A DNA stretch of 64,000 bases from Novosphingobium sp. CECT 9465. GTDB lineage: Bacteria; Pseudomonadota; Alphaproteobacteria; Sphingomonadales; Sphingomonadaceae. Location: contig NZ_CAKLBX010000001.1 of assembly GCF_920987055.1 (NCBI RefSeq), positions 1,288,501-1,352,500 of the forward strand, in the 5' to 3' direction. The notes beneath the pieces were generated by a model that made no database searches, was not told where the DNA came from, and saw only the letters and a list, made by a program, of their open reading frames with translations. Shown here piece by piece: positions 8,529 to 16,470 of this stretch (positions within the stretch are counted from its first letter, which is position 1; each line of letters starts with the position of its first letter). The position numbers and the translations under genes are program-made.

Positions 8529-9203
8529 ATGGGCATCTTTTCGCGGACTCGCGATATCATTGCCGCCAATTTCAACGACTTGCTTGAAAAGGCGGATGAT
8601 CCGTCGAAGATGATCCGCATGATCATCATGGAGATGGAGGAGACGCTGGTCGAAGTCCGCGCCTCAGCTGCGCGCACCATTGCCGATCAGAAGGAAATGG
8701 GCCGCCACGTGGCCAAGCTGGATCGCCTTCAGGCTGACTGGTCGGAAAAGGCACAGCTTGCCCTGTCGAAGGACCGCGAGGATCTGGCCCGCGCCGCTCT
8801 TGTCGAAAAGAAGAAGGCGTCGGACATGGCCGCCCAGCTTCAAACCGAGATCGGTGTGCTGGATGATGCGATGCGCGCTTATGAAATCGACATCGAGAAA
8901 CTGCAAACTCGCCTGCGCGAAGCCCGCAGCCGCCAGACCGCCATCGCCGCCCGCCTTGAAAGCGCCGAAAACCGCGTGCGCTTGCGCACGCTGCTCGCCA
9001 GCGAGCGGGTTGATGAGGCCATGGCCCGCTTCGACCAGCTCGAACGCCGCGTCGATTACGCCGAAGGCCGCGCCGATGCGCTGAGCCTGGCCGATGGCAG
9101 CGGCAAGCCGGGCCTCGCTGATGAGATCGCCGCGCTCGCCGGGCAGGACAAGATCGACGAGGAATTGGAAGCGATGAAGCGCGCACTCGGAAAGGAAGGC
9201 TGA
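8529..9203 (+). CDS. pspA: Phage shock protein A (PspA/IM30 family)
   Basis: 224 residues from the ATG giving MGIFSRTRDIIAANFNDLL, the conserved amphipathic membrane-binding helix; GGAG lies about 8 bases upstream. The rest is long coiled coil with the family block KMIRMIIMEMEETLVEVR and a heptad pattern to about residue 190. PspA senses stored-curvature or lipid-packing stress, forms ESCRT-III-like assemblies on the inner membrane and inhibits PspF when unstressed. The frame is open further upstream: an ATG at 8340, overlapping the preceding stop, would add 63 Ser/Asn-rich residues. Confidence 0.94.
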   Translation: MGIFSRTRDIIAANFNDLLEKADDPSKMIRMIIMEMEETLVEVRASAARTIADQKEMGRHVAKLDRLQADWSEKAQLALSKDREDLARAALVEKKKASDMAAQLQTEIGVLDDAMRAYEIDIEKLQTRLREARSRQTAIAARLESAENRVRLRTLLASERVDEAMARFDQLERRVDYAEGRADALSLADGSGKPGLADEIAALAGQDKIDEELEAMKRALGKEG

Positions 9204-9206
9204 CCC

Positions 9207-9503
9207 ATGGATGACGTTGTTCCCATCGTTGCAATCTTCGTCGGCCTGCCGTGGCTGATCCTGCACTACATCACCAAGTGGAAGACATCGGCCACGCTGA
9301 CTAATGGCGACGAAGCGCTGCTGGACGAGCTTTACCAGCTTGCCCGCCGCCTTGATGAACGCATGGACACGGTCGAGCGGCTGGTCGCTTCGGACAATCC
9401 CGATTTCAAGCCCGCGCGCATCATGCATGATCGCGAAACCGACAACCAGAAGCTGCGCGAACTCGATCGGATGTTCGCCGAACAGGGAAGGACTTCGAAG
9501 TGA
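9207..9503 (+). CDS. pspB: Phage shock protein B (PspB)
   Basis: 98 residues, longer than E. coli PspB (about 74). A single N-terminal TM segment (about residues 4-21) ends in LHYITKW, like the LHY motif of PspB. A helical domain with RRLDERMDTVERLVASDNPDF follows, equivalent to the conserved RMRERIQALESILDAEHPNW region of the E. coli protein. PspB acts with PspC at the inner membrane to relieve PspA inhibition of PspF. It starts 3 bases after pspA and overlaps pspC by 4. Confidence 0.9.
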   Translation: MDDVVPIVAIFVGLPWLILHYITKWKTSATLTNGDEALLDELYQLARRLDERMDTVERLVASDNPDFKPARIMHDRETDNQKLRELDRMFAEQGRTSK

Positions 9504-9874
9504 ACAGCCCGCGCACCCGCTTTTATCGCGACAAGGTCAATGGCAAGTTCATGGGCGTCTGTGCCGGGGTTGCCGATTATACCGGGGTCGATGTGCTCTG
9601 GGTCCGGCTCGGCTTCCTGATCCTTGCTTTCTCGATGGGCTGGCCGTTCATCGCCTACTTCGCCCTCGGCATGCTGGCCGGCAAGAAGCCCGATGCGCTT
9701 TATGGCGACCGGCAGGAGCAGCAGTTCTGGCAGCGCGTCCGCCAGTCGCCCGCCCGAACCGCCCGCGAAGTGCGCGCCAGCTTCCGCGACATCGACCGCC
9801 GCCTGGCCGAAGTCGAAAGCTACTACGTCAACAGCAACCCGCGCCTTTCGGCCGAGATCGAAAAGCTGCGCTGA
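9500..9874 (+). CDS. pspC: Phage shock protein C (PspC)
   Basis: 124 residues. The PspC domain spans about residues 5-65: RFYRDKVNGKFMGVCAGVADY, then a hydrophobic segment VLWVRLGFLILAF and a second one, FIAYFALGMLAG. A cytoplasmic or periplasmic helical tail follows (REVRASFRDIDRRLAEVESYYV), resembling the leucine-zipper-like end of enteric PspC. It is a polytopic or bitopic inner-membrane partner of PspB. The ATG overlaps the pspB stop (ATGA-type), indicating coupled translation. Confidence 0.92.
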   Translation: MNSPRTRFYRDKVNGKFMGVCAGVADYTGVDVLWVRLGFLILAFSMGWPFIAYFALGMLAGKKPDALYGDRQEQQFWQRVRQSPARTAREVRASFRDIDRRLAEVESYYVNSNPRLSAEIEKLR

Positions 9875-9900
9875 CCACCGCTTCATGAGGGACTGACACC

Positions 9901-10185
9901 ATGGGACCCGATACACTTGGCCCCCTGATACCGATCATCGCGCTGTGCATCCCGATCGTGGCGATCTGGACCAAGCACCGCACCAAGATCGCCGAGATGC
10001 AGATCAATGCCACGGCGGAATTGAGCGCCGAAAAGGCCGCACAATATGCCCAGCACACCCGCGACCTCGAAGAGCGCGTCCGCGTTCTCGAACGGATCGT
10101 GACCGACAAGGGCTTCGACACCGCAACGCAGATCGAGGCGCTGCGTCGTGACTCGGCGTCGCTGGAAGACAGGAGGGCGCAATGA
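9901..10185 (+). CDS. PspB-like small membrane protein, array member 1
   Basis: 94 residues: an N-terminal TM segment (about residues 7-23), then a continuous amphipathic helix. The motif HTRDLEERVRVLERIVTDKG, followed by QIEALR, aligns with the PspB block RLDERMDTVERLV just upstream and with the E. coli PspB block ending in DAEHPNW. It starts 26 bases after pspC and overlaps the next gene by 4 bases. I infer a PspB paralogue; a direct function is not known. It is probably in the inner membrane with a cytoplasmic coiled coil. Confidence 0.8.
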   Translation: MGPDTLGPLIPIIALCIPIVAIWTKHRTKIAEMQINATAELSAEKAAQYAQHTRDLEERVRVLERIVTDKGFDTATQIEALRRDSASLEDRRAQ

Positions 10186-10499
10186 ACTGGGGCGGACCCG
10201 AATTCGTCCTGGCGCTCATTGCGCTGTCCACCGGCGGTTGGGTGATCAACAACTGGATCCGCGCCCGCCATGGTTATGCCCTGGAAGACGAATGGGGCGG
10301 CAAGACGGCAAAGGCCGATCATGAGGCGGTGGCAAAGCTGCGCGAGGAAAACGCCATGTTGCGCCAGCAGCTTGACGCCACGCACCGGCGGCTTGCCAAC
10401 GTGGAAGCCATCGTCACGGATCGCGGCTTCGAAGTGGCAGGTCAGATCGAAGCCTTGCGGGGCAAACCGGCCAGTATCGGACAGGGAGACCGGCCATGA
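10182..10499 (+). CDS. PspB-like small membrane protein, array member 2
   Basis: 105 residues with a short N-terminal TM segment (about residues 7-23, FVLALIALSTGGWVINNW). A charged linker and a helix with KLREENAMLRQQLDATHRRL, then NVEAIVTDRGFEVAGQIEALRG, follow. The last block is close to the VTDKGFDTATQIEALR of the previous gene, so these are paralogues. The ATG overlaps the previous stop and the end overlaps the next start by 4 bases, as in an operon read by the same ribosomes. Function inferred only from membership in the psp array. Confidence 0.78.
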   Translation: MNWGGPEFVLALIALSTGGWVINNWIRARHGYALEDEWGGKTAKADHEAVAKLREENAMLRQQLDATHRRLANVEAIVTDRGFEVAGQIEALRGKPASIGQGDRP

Positions 10500-10768
10500 A
10501 CGAGGATGTCGTCCTGGCATTGGTATTCATGCTTGTGGTCGTGCCCATTGTGCTTGGCATCGGTTCAGACATCTACAAGCGTCGCCTTGCGTTTCGAGAA
10601 CGCGAACTTGAACTGCTGTCAAAGCAGACCGCCGAAAAGGCCGCGCAATATGCCGCGCAGGCCGAACGGCTGGAACAGCGGGTGCGGGTGCTGGAACGCA
10701 TCGCCATCGAAAACAAATCCGACCTTGCGTTGCAGATTGAAAACCTGCGCGACATCAAGGTCAATTGA
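10496..10768 (+). CDS. PspB-like small membrane protein, array member 3
   Basis: 90 residues: a TM segment at about 5-22 (VVLALVFMLVVVPIVLGIG), a basic turn YKRRLAFRE, then a coiled coil with AERLEQRVRVLERIAIENK and QIENLRDI. Its KQTAEKAAQYAAQAERLE stretch closely resembles SAEKAAQYAQHTRDLE in array member 1, the strongest pairwise similarity in the array. It overlaps the previous gene by 4 bases. Role unknown; likely an inner-membrane protein of the psp stress response. Confidence 0.8.
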   Translation: MNEDVVLALVFMLVVVPIVLGIGSDIYKRRLAFRERELELLSKQTAEKAAQYAAQAERLEQRVRVLERIAIENKSDLALQIENLRDIKVN

Positions 10769-10781
10769 GGAATCCTGCGCC

Positions 10782-11027
10782 ATGTCTTTCTGGAGCGCCG
10801 TTGTTGCCATTGTTGCGATCCTTGCATTTGCGCGGGTCCGTATGAACCGCCAGGACCGCGGGGTGCACTATCAGGATCAGCCGCCGGTCGACACGGCCTA
10901 TACCGCCGCGCTCGAACGTGAAGTTGCCGAAATGCGCAAGCGGCTCGAAGTGCTGGAACGCATCGCCACTGACGATGGCGAAACCCGTCGCCTCTCGCGC
11001 GAGATCGATTCGCTGCGCGAAAAGTAA
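10782..11027 (+). CDS. PspB-like small membrane protein, array member 4
   Basis: 81 residues from the ATG giving MSFWSAVVAIVAILAFARVR, a short TM segment. A linker and the motif EMRKRLEVLERIATDDGE, then SREIDSLREK at the C-terminus, follow. The motif is the shared PspB-like signature of this array. The start is 13 bases after the previous stop; the frame is open upstream in the previous gene, but that part is a shadow. No functional evidence beyond position and architecture. Confidence 0.78.
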   Translation: MSFWSAVVAIVAILAFARVRMNRQDRGVHYQDQPPVDTAYTAALEREVAEMRKRLEVLERIATDDGETRRLSREIDSLREK

Positions 11028-11055
11028 ATTCCACCCTTTTGAGGGAGTTGCTGAC

Positions 11056-11268
11056 ATGACTTCCGATATTGTCTTATCGCTCTCCGCGCTGACCGGCCTT
11101 GCCATGATCGCCATGGCAGCCTTGCGCGGCTGGGACGGCTGGCTGGCGCTCAAGCGTCTCGAAATCGAACGCGGTGAAACGGGAGACGTGGTTAGCATGA
11201 TCGACCTTGCCGACATGCGCGAACGCCTGCGCAAGCTGGAAGCCATCGCGGCCGGGGTGGACTTGTGA
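11056..11268 (+). CDS. PspB-like small membrane protein, array member 5
   Basis: 70 residues after a strong GAGGGAG ribosome-binding site. A TM segment at about residues 4-22 (IVLSLSALTGLAMIAMAAL) is followed by a short helix ending DMRERLRKLEAIAAGVDL, a reduced form of the shared RVRVLERI motif. It is the shortest and most divergent array member. Its stop codon overlaps the GTG of the next small gene. Likely part of the same sigma-54 transcript. Confidence 0.75.
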   Translation: MTSDIVLSLSALTGLAMIAMAALRGWDGWLALKRLEIERGETGDVVSMIDLADMRERLRKLEAIAAGVDL

Positions 11269-11441
11269 GCGAGCGTGGACACGGCGCCGCAAAAGTCGGC
11301 ATTGGCCTTGGCAGCGCAATCGCCGTCGCAATCTCATGGAGCTTGCATAAGTCCATCATCTGGGCCGCAATCCACGGTGTGCTGTCATGGCTTTACGTGA
11401 TCTACTTCGCGTTCACCCGGCCGGGCGGACTTTCGGGCTGA
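11265..11441 (+). CDS. Small membrane protein closing the psp operon (GTG start)
   Basis: 58 residues: polar, Gly-rich start MSERGHGAAKVGIG, then one long or two short hydrophobic segments (IAVAISWSLHKSIIWAAIHG and VLSWLYVIYFAF), ending RPGGLSG. The GTG overlaps the preceding stop (GTGA), which supports translation. It is read directly from the sequence, as a GTG-initiated gene too short for many gene callers. No family recognised; probably co-expressed with the PspB-like array. Confidence 0.7.
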   Translation: MSERGHGAAKVGIGLGSAIAVAISWSLHKSIIWAAIHGVLSWLYVIYFAFTRPGGLSG

Positions 11442-11483
11442 TACCCCCTATCCGCGATGGACGCGGCGCGGGGCGCTCGCTAG

Positions 11484-11906
11484 ATGCGAACCATGCGCAG
11501 CCTTGATGACATCCTTGAAGAATACGAATTTCTCGACGGCGACGAACGCTATCGCCTGCTGATCGAACTTGGACGCGAACTGGAAGACATGCCCGACGCG
11601 CTGAAGACCGATGCCACTCTGGTTCGCGGTTGTTCGGCCAGTGTGTGGGTCTACCCGACGCAGGGCGAGGGCGGTACGCTGCACTTCCTGGCCGACAGCA
11701 ACGCCGCGATCACCAAGGGCATCGTCGCGCTGGTCCTGTCCGCCGTGCAGGATCGTCCTGCCGCAGAAGTCGCAGCAACCGACATTGCCGAAGCGCTGGG
11801 GCCGTTCGATCTGAAGAAGCAGTTGTCCTCCAACCGCACCCAGGGCGTACCCAACATGATCGCACTGGTGCGCGAACATGCGGCGCGGCTGGCCGCTGCG
11901 GCCTGA
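11484..11906 (+). CDS. sufE: Cysteine desulfuration protein SufE
   Basis: 140 residues, normal size. The conserved acceptor region LVRGCSASVWV contains the persulfide-accepting Cys50. N-terminal DILEEYEFLDGDERYRLLIELG and the C-terminal LKKQLSSNRTQGVPNM match SufE. It takes sulfur from SufS and passes it to the SufBCD scaffold during Fe-S assembly. The usual suf operon is not here; sufE standing alone with a DUF454 gene is seen in other alphaproteobacteria. A second ATG three codons in (MRSLDD) is an alternative start. Confidence 0.92.
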   Translation: MRTMRSLDDILEEYEFLDGDERYRLLIELGRELEDMPDALKTDATLVRGCSASVWVYPTQGEGGTLHFLADSNAAITKGIVALVLSAVQDRPAAEVAATDIAEALGPFDLKKQLSSNRTQGVPNMIALVREHAARLAAAA

Positions 11907-11911
11907 CGGAC

Positions 11912-12262
11912 TTGCGCCGCCAACTCTATCTTGCGGGCGGCCTGATCTCGGTGGCACTGGGTGCAATCGGAGTGTTTCTGCCGATCCTGCCGACGGTGCC
12001 CTTCCTGCTGCTGGCCACGTTCTTCTTCGCGCGCTCCAACCCTGCGTGGGAGCAGCGCCTGCTCGATCACCCGCGCTATGGCCCACCCTTGCGCCAGTGG
12101 CGGACCCGCCGTGCCATTTCACGCAAGGCCAAGAAGGGCGCGCTCATCGCCATGGCGGCGGGCGTGGTGCTGACATGGTTTACTGCGGGTTGGCCGTGGG
12201 TGCTGATCCCGGCAGCGGTAATGGGCATAACGGGGACGTGGATTTGGACGAGGGCGGAGTAG
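11912..12262 (+). CDS. DUF454 (YbaN-like) membrane protein, TTG start
   Basis: About 116 residues from a TTG 5 bases after the sufE stop, giving MRRQLYLAGGLISVALG, the expected family N-terminus. Family blocks are IGVFLPILPTVPFLLLATFFFARSNP (first TM hairpin) and HPRYGPPLRQWRTRRAI, followed by KAKKGALIAMAAG and a second hydrophobic pair. An inner-membrane protein of unknown function, often found near iron-sulfur or haem genes. Its stop overlaps the start of the acyltransferase gene. Confidence 0.82.
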   Translation: MRRQLYLAGGLISVALGAIGVFLPILPTVPFLLLATFFFARSNPAWEQRLLDHPRYGPPLRQWRTRRAISRKAKKGALIAMAAGVVLTWFTAGWPWVLIPAAVMGITGTWIWTRAE

Positions 12263-13311
12263 TGGGGAATCGGATTGCTGCCGTGCAGATGCTGCGTTTC
12301 TCAGCGGCCGTTGGAGTGCTGCTGCTTCACGCCGAACTCATCGGCTATCACACCGGGCGCTTTCTTGGCGTTGAATTGGAGCGGTCTTACTGGATCGGTA
12401 GAGGCGGCTTCGGGGTGGACCTGTTCTTTGTTATCTCCGGGTTTATCATGGTCCATTCTTCTGCGCGACAGGTCGGTAAAACTGGCGCGCGGTGGACGTT
12501 CCTGCGACGAAGGCTGATTCGTATTGTCCCACTTTATTGGCTTGGTACACTGGTGATCGTCGCTTGGTTTGTAAAGTTTGGACCGAAGCCTGATTTAGCT
12601 AGCCTCGTTACTTCTTTCGCGTTCATTCCCTACGCCAGTACTGGTTCATCTGGCCGGATTTCTCCATTGCTCGAAGTGGGGTGGACGCTTAATTTTGAGA
12701 TGCTGTTCTACGGTCTGTTCGCGCTGGCGATGGGTAAGGGGATCAAGCAGACTGTCGCACGGCTGACCGTACTGCTTAGTGTGTTGGTCTTGATCGGATT
12801 GATGATAGCGCTGCCTTTACCATTGTGGTTCTGGACGCGACCGATCCTGTTGGAATTTCTGTGCGGAATGTGGCTTGGCGTTATCTACATGCGTGGCGTT
12901 GCGCTGCCCGTTTTGGCAAGATGGGCACTTATCTGCATAGCGCTGGTCCTGCTCGGCATAGGCGACGTTGAGGGTGGTGAGGCGATGAGTGGCCTCGGAC
13001 GCATGGCCACCTGGGGCTTAGCAGGCGGGTGTTTGCTCGCCGCCGTTGTGCTGGGAGAAACTGCCCTGCCAGTCCCGAAAGTGTTGGTCTGGGGCGGTGA
13101 CATTTCTTATGCTATATACATCGTGCATATGCCGCTGATGCTGGCGGCGCAAATGGCGTGGCGGCATTTCCGCCTGCCTTATGGCGCAATGCAGGAGATT
13201 GGGTTCGTTCTCGGCGTGACCGTTTTGTCGCTAGTCGTTGCTGCAATCGCGCATCATGTGTTCGAACGGCCTATTATACGCTGGCTCAATCGAAAAGAGG
13301 CTGCTGTTTGA
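12262..13311 (+). CDS. Acyltransferase 3 family membrane protein
   Basis: 349 residues from a GTG overlapping the previous stop (TAGTG). It begins NRIAAVQMLRFSAAVGVLLLHAE; the catalytic-type His lies in this block. The GVDLFFVISGFIMVHSS signature is followed by RRRLIRIVPLYWLGT and eight or more hydrophobic segments. Such enzymes O-acetylate or succinylate surface polysaccharides, glycans or lipids at the inner membrane. Base composition and codon use are visibly less G+C-biased than in the flanking genes, suggesting later acquisition. The acceptor is unknown. Confidence 0.87.
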   Translation: MGNRIAAVQMLRFSAAVGVLLLHAELIGYHTGRFLGVELERSYWIGRGGFGVDLFFVISGFIMVHSSARQVGKTGARWTFLRRRLIRIVPLYWLGTLVIVAWFVKFGPKPDLASLVTSFAFIPYASTGSSGRISPLLEVGWTLNFEMLFYGLFALAMGKGIKQTVARLTVLLSVLVLIGLMIALPLPLWFWTRPILLEFLCGMWLGVIYMRGVALPVLARWALICIALVLLGIGDVEGGEAMSGLGRMATWGLAGGCLLAAVVLGETALPVPKVLVWGGDISYAIYIVHMPLMLAAQMAWRHFRLPYGAMQEIGFVLGVTVLSLVVAAIAHHVFERPIIRWLNRKEAAV

Positions 13312-13314
13312 GGT

Positions 13315-13830
13315 TTACTCCACCGCTTCCCGCAACACCGCAATCCCCCGCTCGCGCTGCTCCCGCAACTCCCGCTTCAACGCCACCGGATCGCGCGCGA
13401 AGATAAAACCGAAGCTCACTCCGCCTTCCTTGCCGATGGTGGCGTGGTGCAGCTTGTGCGCCTGTACGAGTTGCTTGGCGTAGCCGCGCTTGGGCACCCA
13501 GCGGAACCAGCGCTGATGCACCAGGCCGTCGTGGACAAGCGTATAGATCACGCCATAGGCCAGTACGCCAAGGCCAATGAACGTGCCCGGCCACCATGCC
13601 GCGGCGCCGCGCACCAGCGGGCTGCCGAGCGCGAAGAACGTGATCGAGATGACAGCGCCGAACACGGCGTAAAGGTCGTTTTTCTCAAGAAAGCCATCAT
13701 GCGGTTCGTGATGATCGCGGTGCCAGCCCCAGCCGAAGCCATGCATCACGTACTTGTGGCTGGACCACGCCACGAACTCCATTGCGAGCACCGTGGCGAT
13801 CACGATCAGGATGGCGATGAGCGTCTGCAT
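13315..13830 (-). CDS. crtZ: Beta-carotene hydroxylase, CrtZ type
   Basis: 171 residues from the ATG giving MQTLIAILIVIATVLAMEF. The di-iron histidine clusters of the fatty-acid hydroxylase superfamily are complete: HKYVMH, HRDHHEPHD, HDGLVHQR and HKLHH. This pattern, with the ENDLYAV-like KNDLYAVFGA block, is CrtZ rather than a sterol desaturase. It adds 3-hydroxyl groups to beta-ionone rings, giving zeaxanthin. No other carotenoid genes are adjacent. It converges with the acyltransferase gene (4 bases apart). Confidence 0.88.
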   Translation of the reverse strand: MQTLIAILIVIATVLAMEFVAWSSHKYVMHGFGWGWHRDHHEPHDGFLEKNDLYAVFGAVISITFFALGSPLVRGAAAWWPGTFIGLGVLAYGVIYTLVHDGLVHQRWFRWVPKRGYAKQLVQAHKLHHATIGKEGGVSFGFIFARDPVALKRELREQRERGIAVLREAVE

Positions 13831-13965
13831 GGCCCGTCCATACAACGCCCCGCCGCGCCCTGCGACACATTCTTACACTTTGCCCGAAAGGCGCGACGCC
13901 TCGTTTTACTGCCGTTCAGCCGCGCAAGTGCAGTTTGTCCTCAAGCCAAACAAGGAGTGAACCCG

Positions 13966-14346
13966 ATGCGCAAGACCATTCTCGCCGTAGCTCTTTCGAC
14001 CATGATCGCAGGCGTCGCCACCCCGGCGATGGCGTGGGACAATGATCGCTATCCCGGCAACAACCGCGCCGAAGCATCGTACCTGACGCCCGCCCGCAAC
14101 GCCGAAATCCGCCGCGACATCAACCAGCTTGACCGCAAGATCGACCGCGCGGTCGCCAATCGCAGGCTGTCGCAGCGCGAAGCCGTTGGTCTGCACCGCG
14201 ATGCGCGCGATGTGAAGCAGCTCTACAGCCGCTATGCCAACCGCGGCCTCAGCGTTTCGGAATACCGCACACTGGAATGCCGCGTCGCCGTCATCAATTC
14301 GCGCCTGCAGATTGACAAGCGTGACCGCGATGGCCGTCGCGGATAA
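13966..14346 (+). CDS. Small exported protein, charged helical
   Basis: 126 residues after an AAGGAG site. A clear signal peptide (MRKTILAVALSTMIAGVATPAMA, cut after AMA) is followed by a short Asn-rich stretch and an Arg/Asp-rich helical region with EIRRDINQLDRKIDRAVANR and REAVGLHRDARDVKQLYSR. It resembles small periplasmic proteins widespread in sphingomonads, for which no activity is known to me. A single Cys (ECRV) is present near residue 105. Confidence 0.8.
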   Translation: MRKTILAVALSTMIAGVATPAMAWDNDRYPGNNRAEASYLTPARNAEIRRDINQLDRKIDRAVANRRLSQREAVGLHRDARDVKQLYSRYANRGLSVSEYRTLECRVAVINSRLQIDKRDRDGRRG

Positions 14347-14385
14347 GCAGGCAGCGGCGTAACAAAATTACGTCCGCCTGTCGGA

Positions 14386-14427
14386 AGGCCTGCCCTTTCC
14401 TGCTTGAATTGCGGGAAGGGCGGGCCT
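14386..14427 (+). promoter_or_regulatory. Long hairpin in the leuC 5' region
   Basis: AGGCC and GCCCTT arms pair with AAGGGC and GGCCT across a TTGAATT loop, giving about 15 paired bases with three irregularities. It ends 14 bases before the leuC ATG. No T-tract follows, so it is not a standard terminator. It could terminate the upstream gene poorly, protect the mRNA or affect leuC translation; leuC has no obvious ribosome-binding site. A leader peptide rich in Leu is not seen. Confidence 0.5.
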
Positions 14428-14441
14428 AACCGCTTGCCATT

Positions 14442-15875
14442 ATGGCCAGCAATCCACGCACCCTCTACCAGAAGATCTGGGACGCCCACGTTGTCGAACA
14501 GCGCGACGATGGCACGGCCCTGCTATATATCGACCGTCACCTCGTTCACGAAGTGACCAGCCCGCAGGCGTTTGAATCGCTTCGCACGTCGGGCCGCAAG
14601 GTGCGCCGCCCAGATCTCACGCTCGCGGTGCCCGATCACAACCTGCCCACCACGGCCCGCCGCGCCGCCGACGGTTCGCGCATTCCCATTGCGGACGCAG
14701 AATCCGCGCAGCAACTCGAAGCGCTGGAGCGCAACGCGCCCGAATTCGGCATCCGCTACATCGGCGATTCCGATGCGGAGCAGGGCATCGTCCATGTCGT
14801 CGGGCCGGAGCAGGGCTTCTCGCTGCCCGGCGCGACCATCGTCTGTGGTGATAGCCACACCGCTTGCCACGGCGGCCTCGGCGCGCTCGCGTTCGGCATT
14901 GGCACCAGCGAGGTGGAGCATGTCCTCGCCACGCAGACCCTGCTGCTCAAGCAGTCAAAAACCATGGAAGTCCGCGTCGATGGGAAACTCACCCCCGGCG
15001 TTACCGCCAAGGACGTGGTTCTGCACATCACCGGCGTTCTGGGCGCGGCGGGCGGCACCGGATCGGTCATCGAATATACCGGCCAGGTTATCCGCGACTT
15101 GTCCATCGAAGGCCGGTTGACGATTTCGAACATGGCCATCGAACACGGTGCGCGCGCTGGCCTGTGCGCGCCCGATGAAAAGACCTTCGCCTATATCAAG
15201 GGCCGTCCCTATGCGCCCACGGGCGACGATTGGGACAAGGCCGTGGCGTGGTGGACCAGTCTCGCCACCGATCCCGGCGCAACTTACGACAAGGTCGTGG
15301 TGATCGACGCCAAGGATATCGCGCCTTCGGTCACCTGGGGCACCAGCCCTGAAGACGTGCTGCCGATTACCGGTCTCGTGCCCACGCCCGAAAGCTTCGC
15401 CGACCCCTCCAAGCAGGACGCCGCCCGCGCCAGCCTCGCCTACATGGGACTGACCCCCGGCCAGCGCATGGAAGATGTCGAGGTTCAGAACATCTTCATC
15501 GGCAGTTGCACCAACAGCCGCATCGAAGACATGCGCGCCGCCGCCGCGATCCTAAAGGGCCGCCACAAGGCCGCCAACGTGAAGTGGGCCATCGTCGTCC
15601 CCGGTTCCGGCCTTGTGAAGAAGCAGGCCGAAGACGAAGGATTGGACCGCGTGTTCATCGAGGCCGGCTTCGAATGGCGCGAGCCGGGCTGTTCGGCGTG
15701 TCTGGGCATGAACCCGGACAAAGTGCCGCCGGGCGAACGCTGCGCCTCCACCTCGAACCGCAATTTCGTCGGCCGCCAAGGCCCCGGCGCGCGTACGCAC
15801 CTCGTCAGCCCCGCCATGGCCGCCGCTGCCGCCGTCACGGGCAAGTTGACCGATGTGCGCAAGCTGATGGCCTGA
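14442..15875 (+). CDS. leuC: 3-isopropylmalate dehydratase, large subunit
   Basis: 477 residues, the usual length. It belongs to the aconitase family; the three Fe-S cysteines are Cys356 (in GSCTNSR), Cys417 and Cys420 (in CSACLGM). It opens with [13 protein letters not shown] as in LeuC. With LeuD it isomerises 2-isopropylmalate to 3-isopropylmalate in leucine synthesis. The partner leuD is on the same strand but about 2.4 kb downstream, with four unrelated genes between. Confidence 0.97.
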   Translation: MASNPRTLYQKIWDAHVVEQRDDGTALLYIDRHLVHEVTSPQAFESLRTSGRKVRRPDLTLAVPDHNLPTTARRAADGSRIPIADAESAQQLEALERNAPEFGIRYIGDSDAEQGIVHVVGPEQGFSLPGATIVCGDSHTACHGGLGALAFGIGTSEVEHVLATQTLLLKQSKTMEVRVDGKLTPGVTAKDVVLHITGVLGAAGGTGSVIEYTGQVIRDLSIEGRLTISNMAIEHGARAGLCAPDEKTFAYIKGRPYAPTGDDWDKAVAWWTSLATDPGATYDKVVVIDAKDIAPSVTWGTSPEDVLPITGLVPTPESFADPSKQDAARASLAYMGLTPGQRMEDVEVQNIFIGSCTNSRIEDMRAAAAILKGRHKAANVKWAIVVPGSGLVKKQAEDEGLDRVFIEAGFEWREPGCSACLGMNPDKVPPGERCASTSNRNFVGRQGPGARTHLVSPAMAAAAAVTGKLTDVRKLMA

Positions 15876-15925
15876 CGCGCGTGGCAGGCCTCCCGACAGC
15901 CGCGCTCCAGCTTGCAGGGTTTCTT

Positions 15926-16411
15926 ATGGCCCATGCCTTCTGGACCGTGTCGGACCTGCCGCCCGGCAGCCATTACCAGCCGCAATCGCTGTGCATGCGC
16001 AGCGATGGCAACCGCGCGCTCAACACGTTCGAAGGCGCAACGCCGCTGGAACAGGACGACAAGGCCAAGGCGTTCATTACCGATGGAGCAGGCCAGTGGC
16101 CCGATTGCGCGATTGCGCGTCAGGTCAAGGTCGGTACGCCTGCGGGCGATGTCGATGCCCTGGTGATCGATGTGGTTCAGTATGGCGGCAACGTGATGAC
16201 CGTGGTGCAAGCCTTCCGTCCCGGCCCCGCCGAATTCCGCCTGCTGGGCGATGAACTGATGATGGGCGACAGTGGCCCGCTGCCGCCGCTTCCCGCCGCA
16301 CAGGCCGCCGCTGCCATGCGCGAAGGTGCGATCGATCACCCCGGCCTCGGCAACAAGTGGAACGAATGGGAAGCTGCGCGCGATCCGGTCAGCCCGCTGG
16401 TGAAGCGCTGA
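15926..16411 (+). CDS. Hypothetical protein between leuC and leuD
   Basis: 161 residues from the ATG giving MAHAFWTVSDLPPGSHY, with GCAGGG about 9 bases upstream. An in-frame GTG at 15881, almost touching leuC, would add 15 hydrophobic residues. Acidic and soluble, with no signal peptide or TM if the later start is right. It contains ALVIDVVQYGGNVMTVVQAF and a short Pro/Ala-rich stretch near residue 125. I do not recognise a family. Same strand and spacing suggest it is transcribed with leuC. Confidence 0.7.
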   Translation: MAHAFWTVSDLPPGSHYQPQSLCMRSDGNRALNTFEGATPLEQDDKAKAFITDGAGQWPDCAIARQVKVGTPAGDVDALVIDVVQYGGNVMTVVQAFRPGPAEFRLLGDELMMGDSGPLPPLPAAQAAAAMREGAIDHPGLGNKWNEWEAARDPVSPLVKR

Positions 16412-16470
16412 TTTACAAGCGGCGTTGCAGGGCATAGCCTCGGCGTTCGAAGCGGCGAAGGCGGGAAGCG

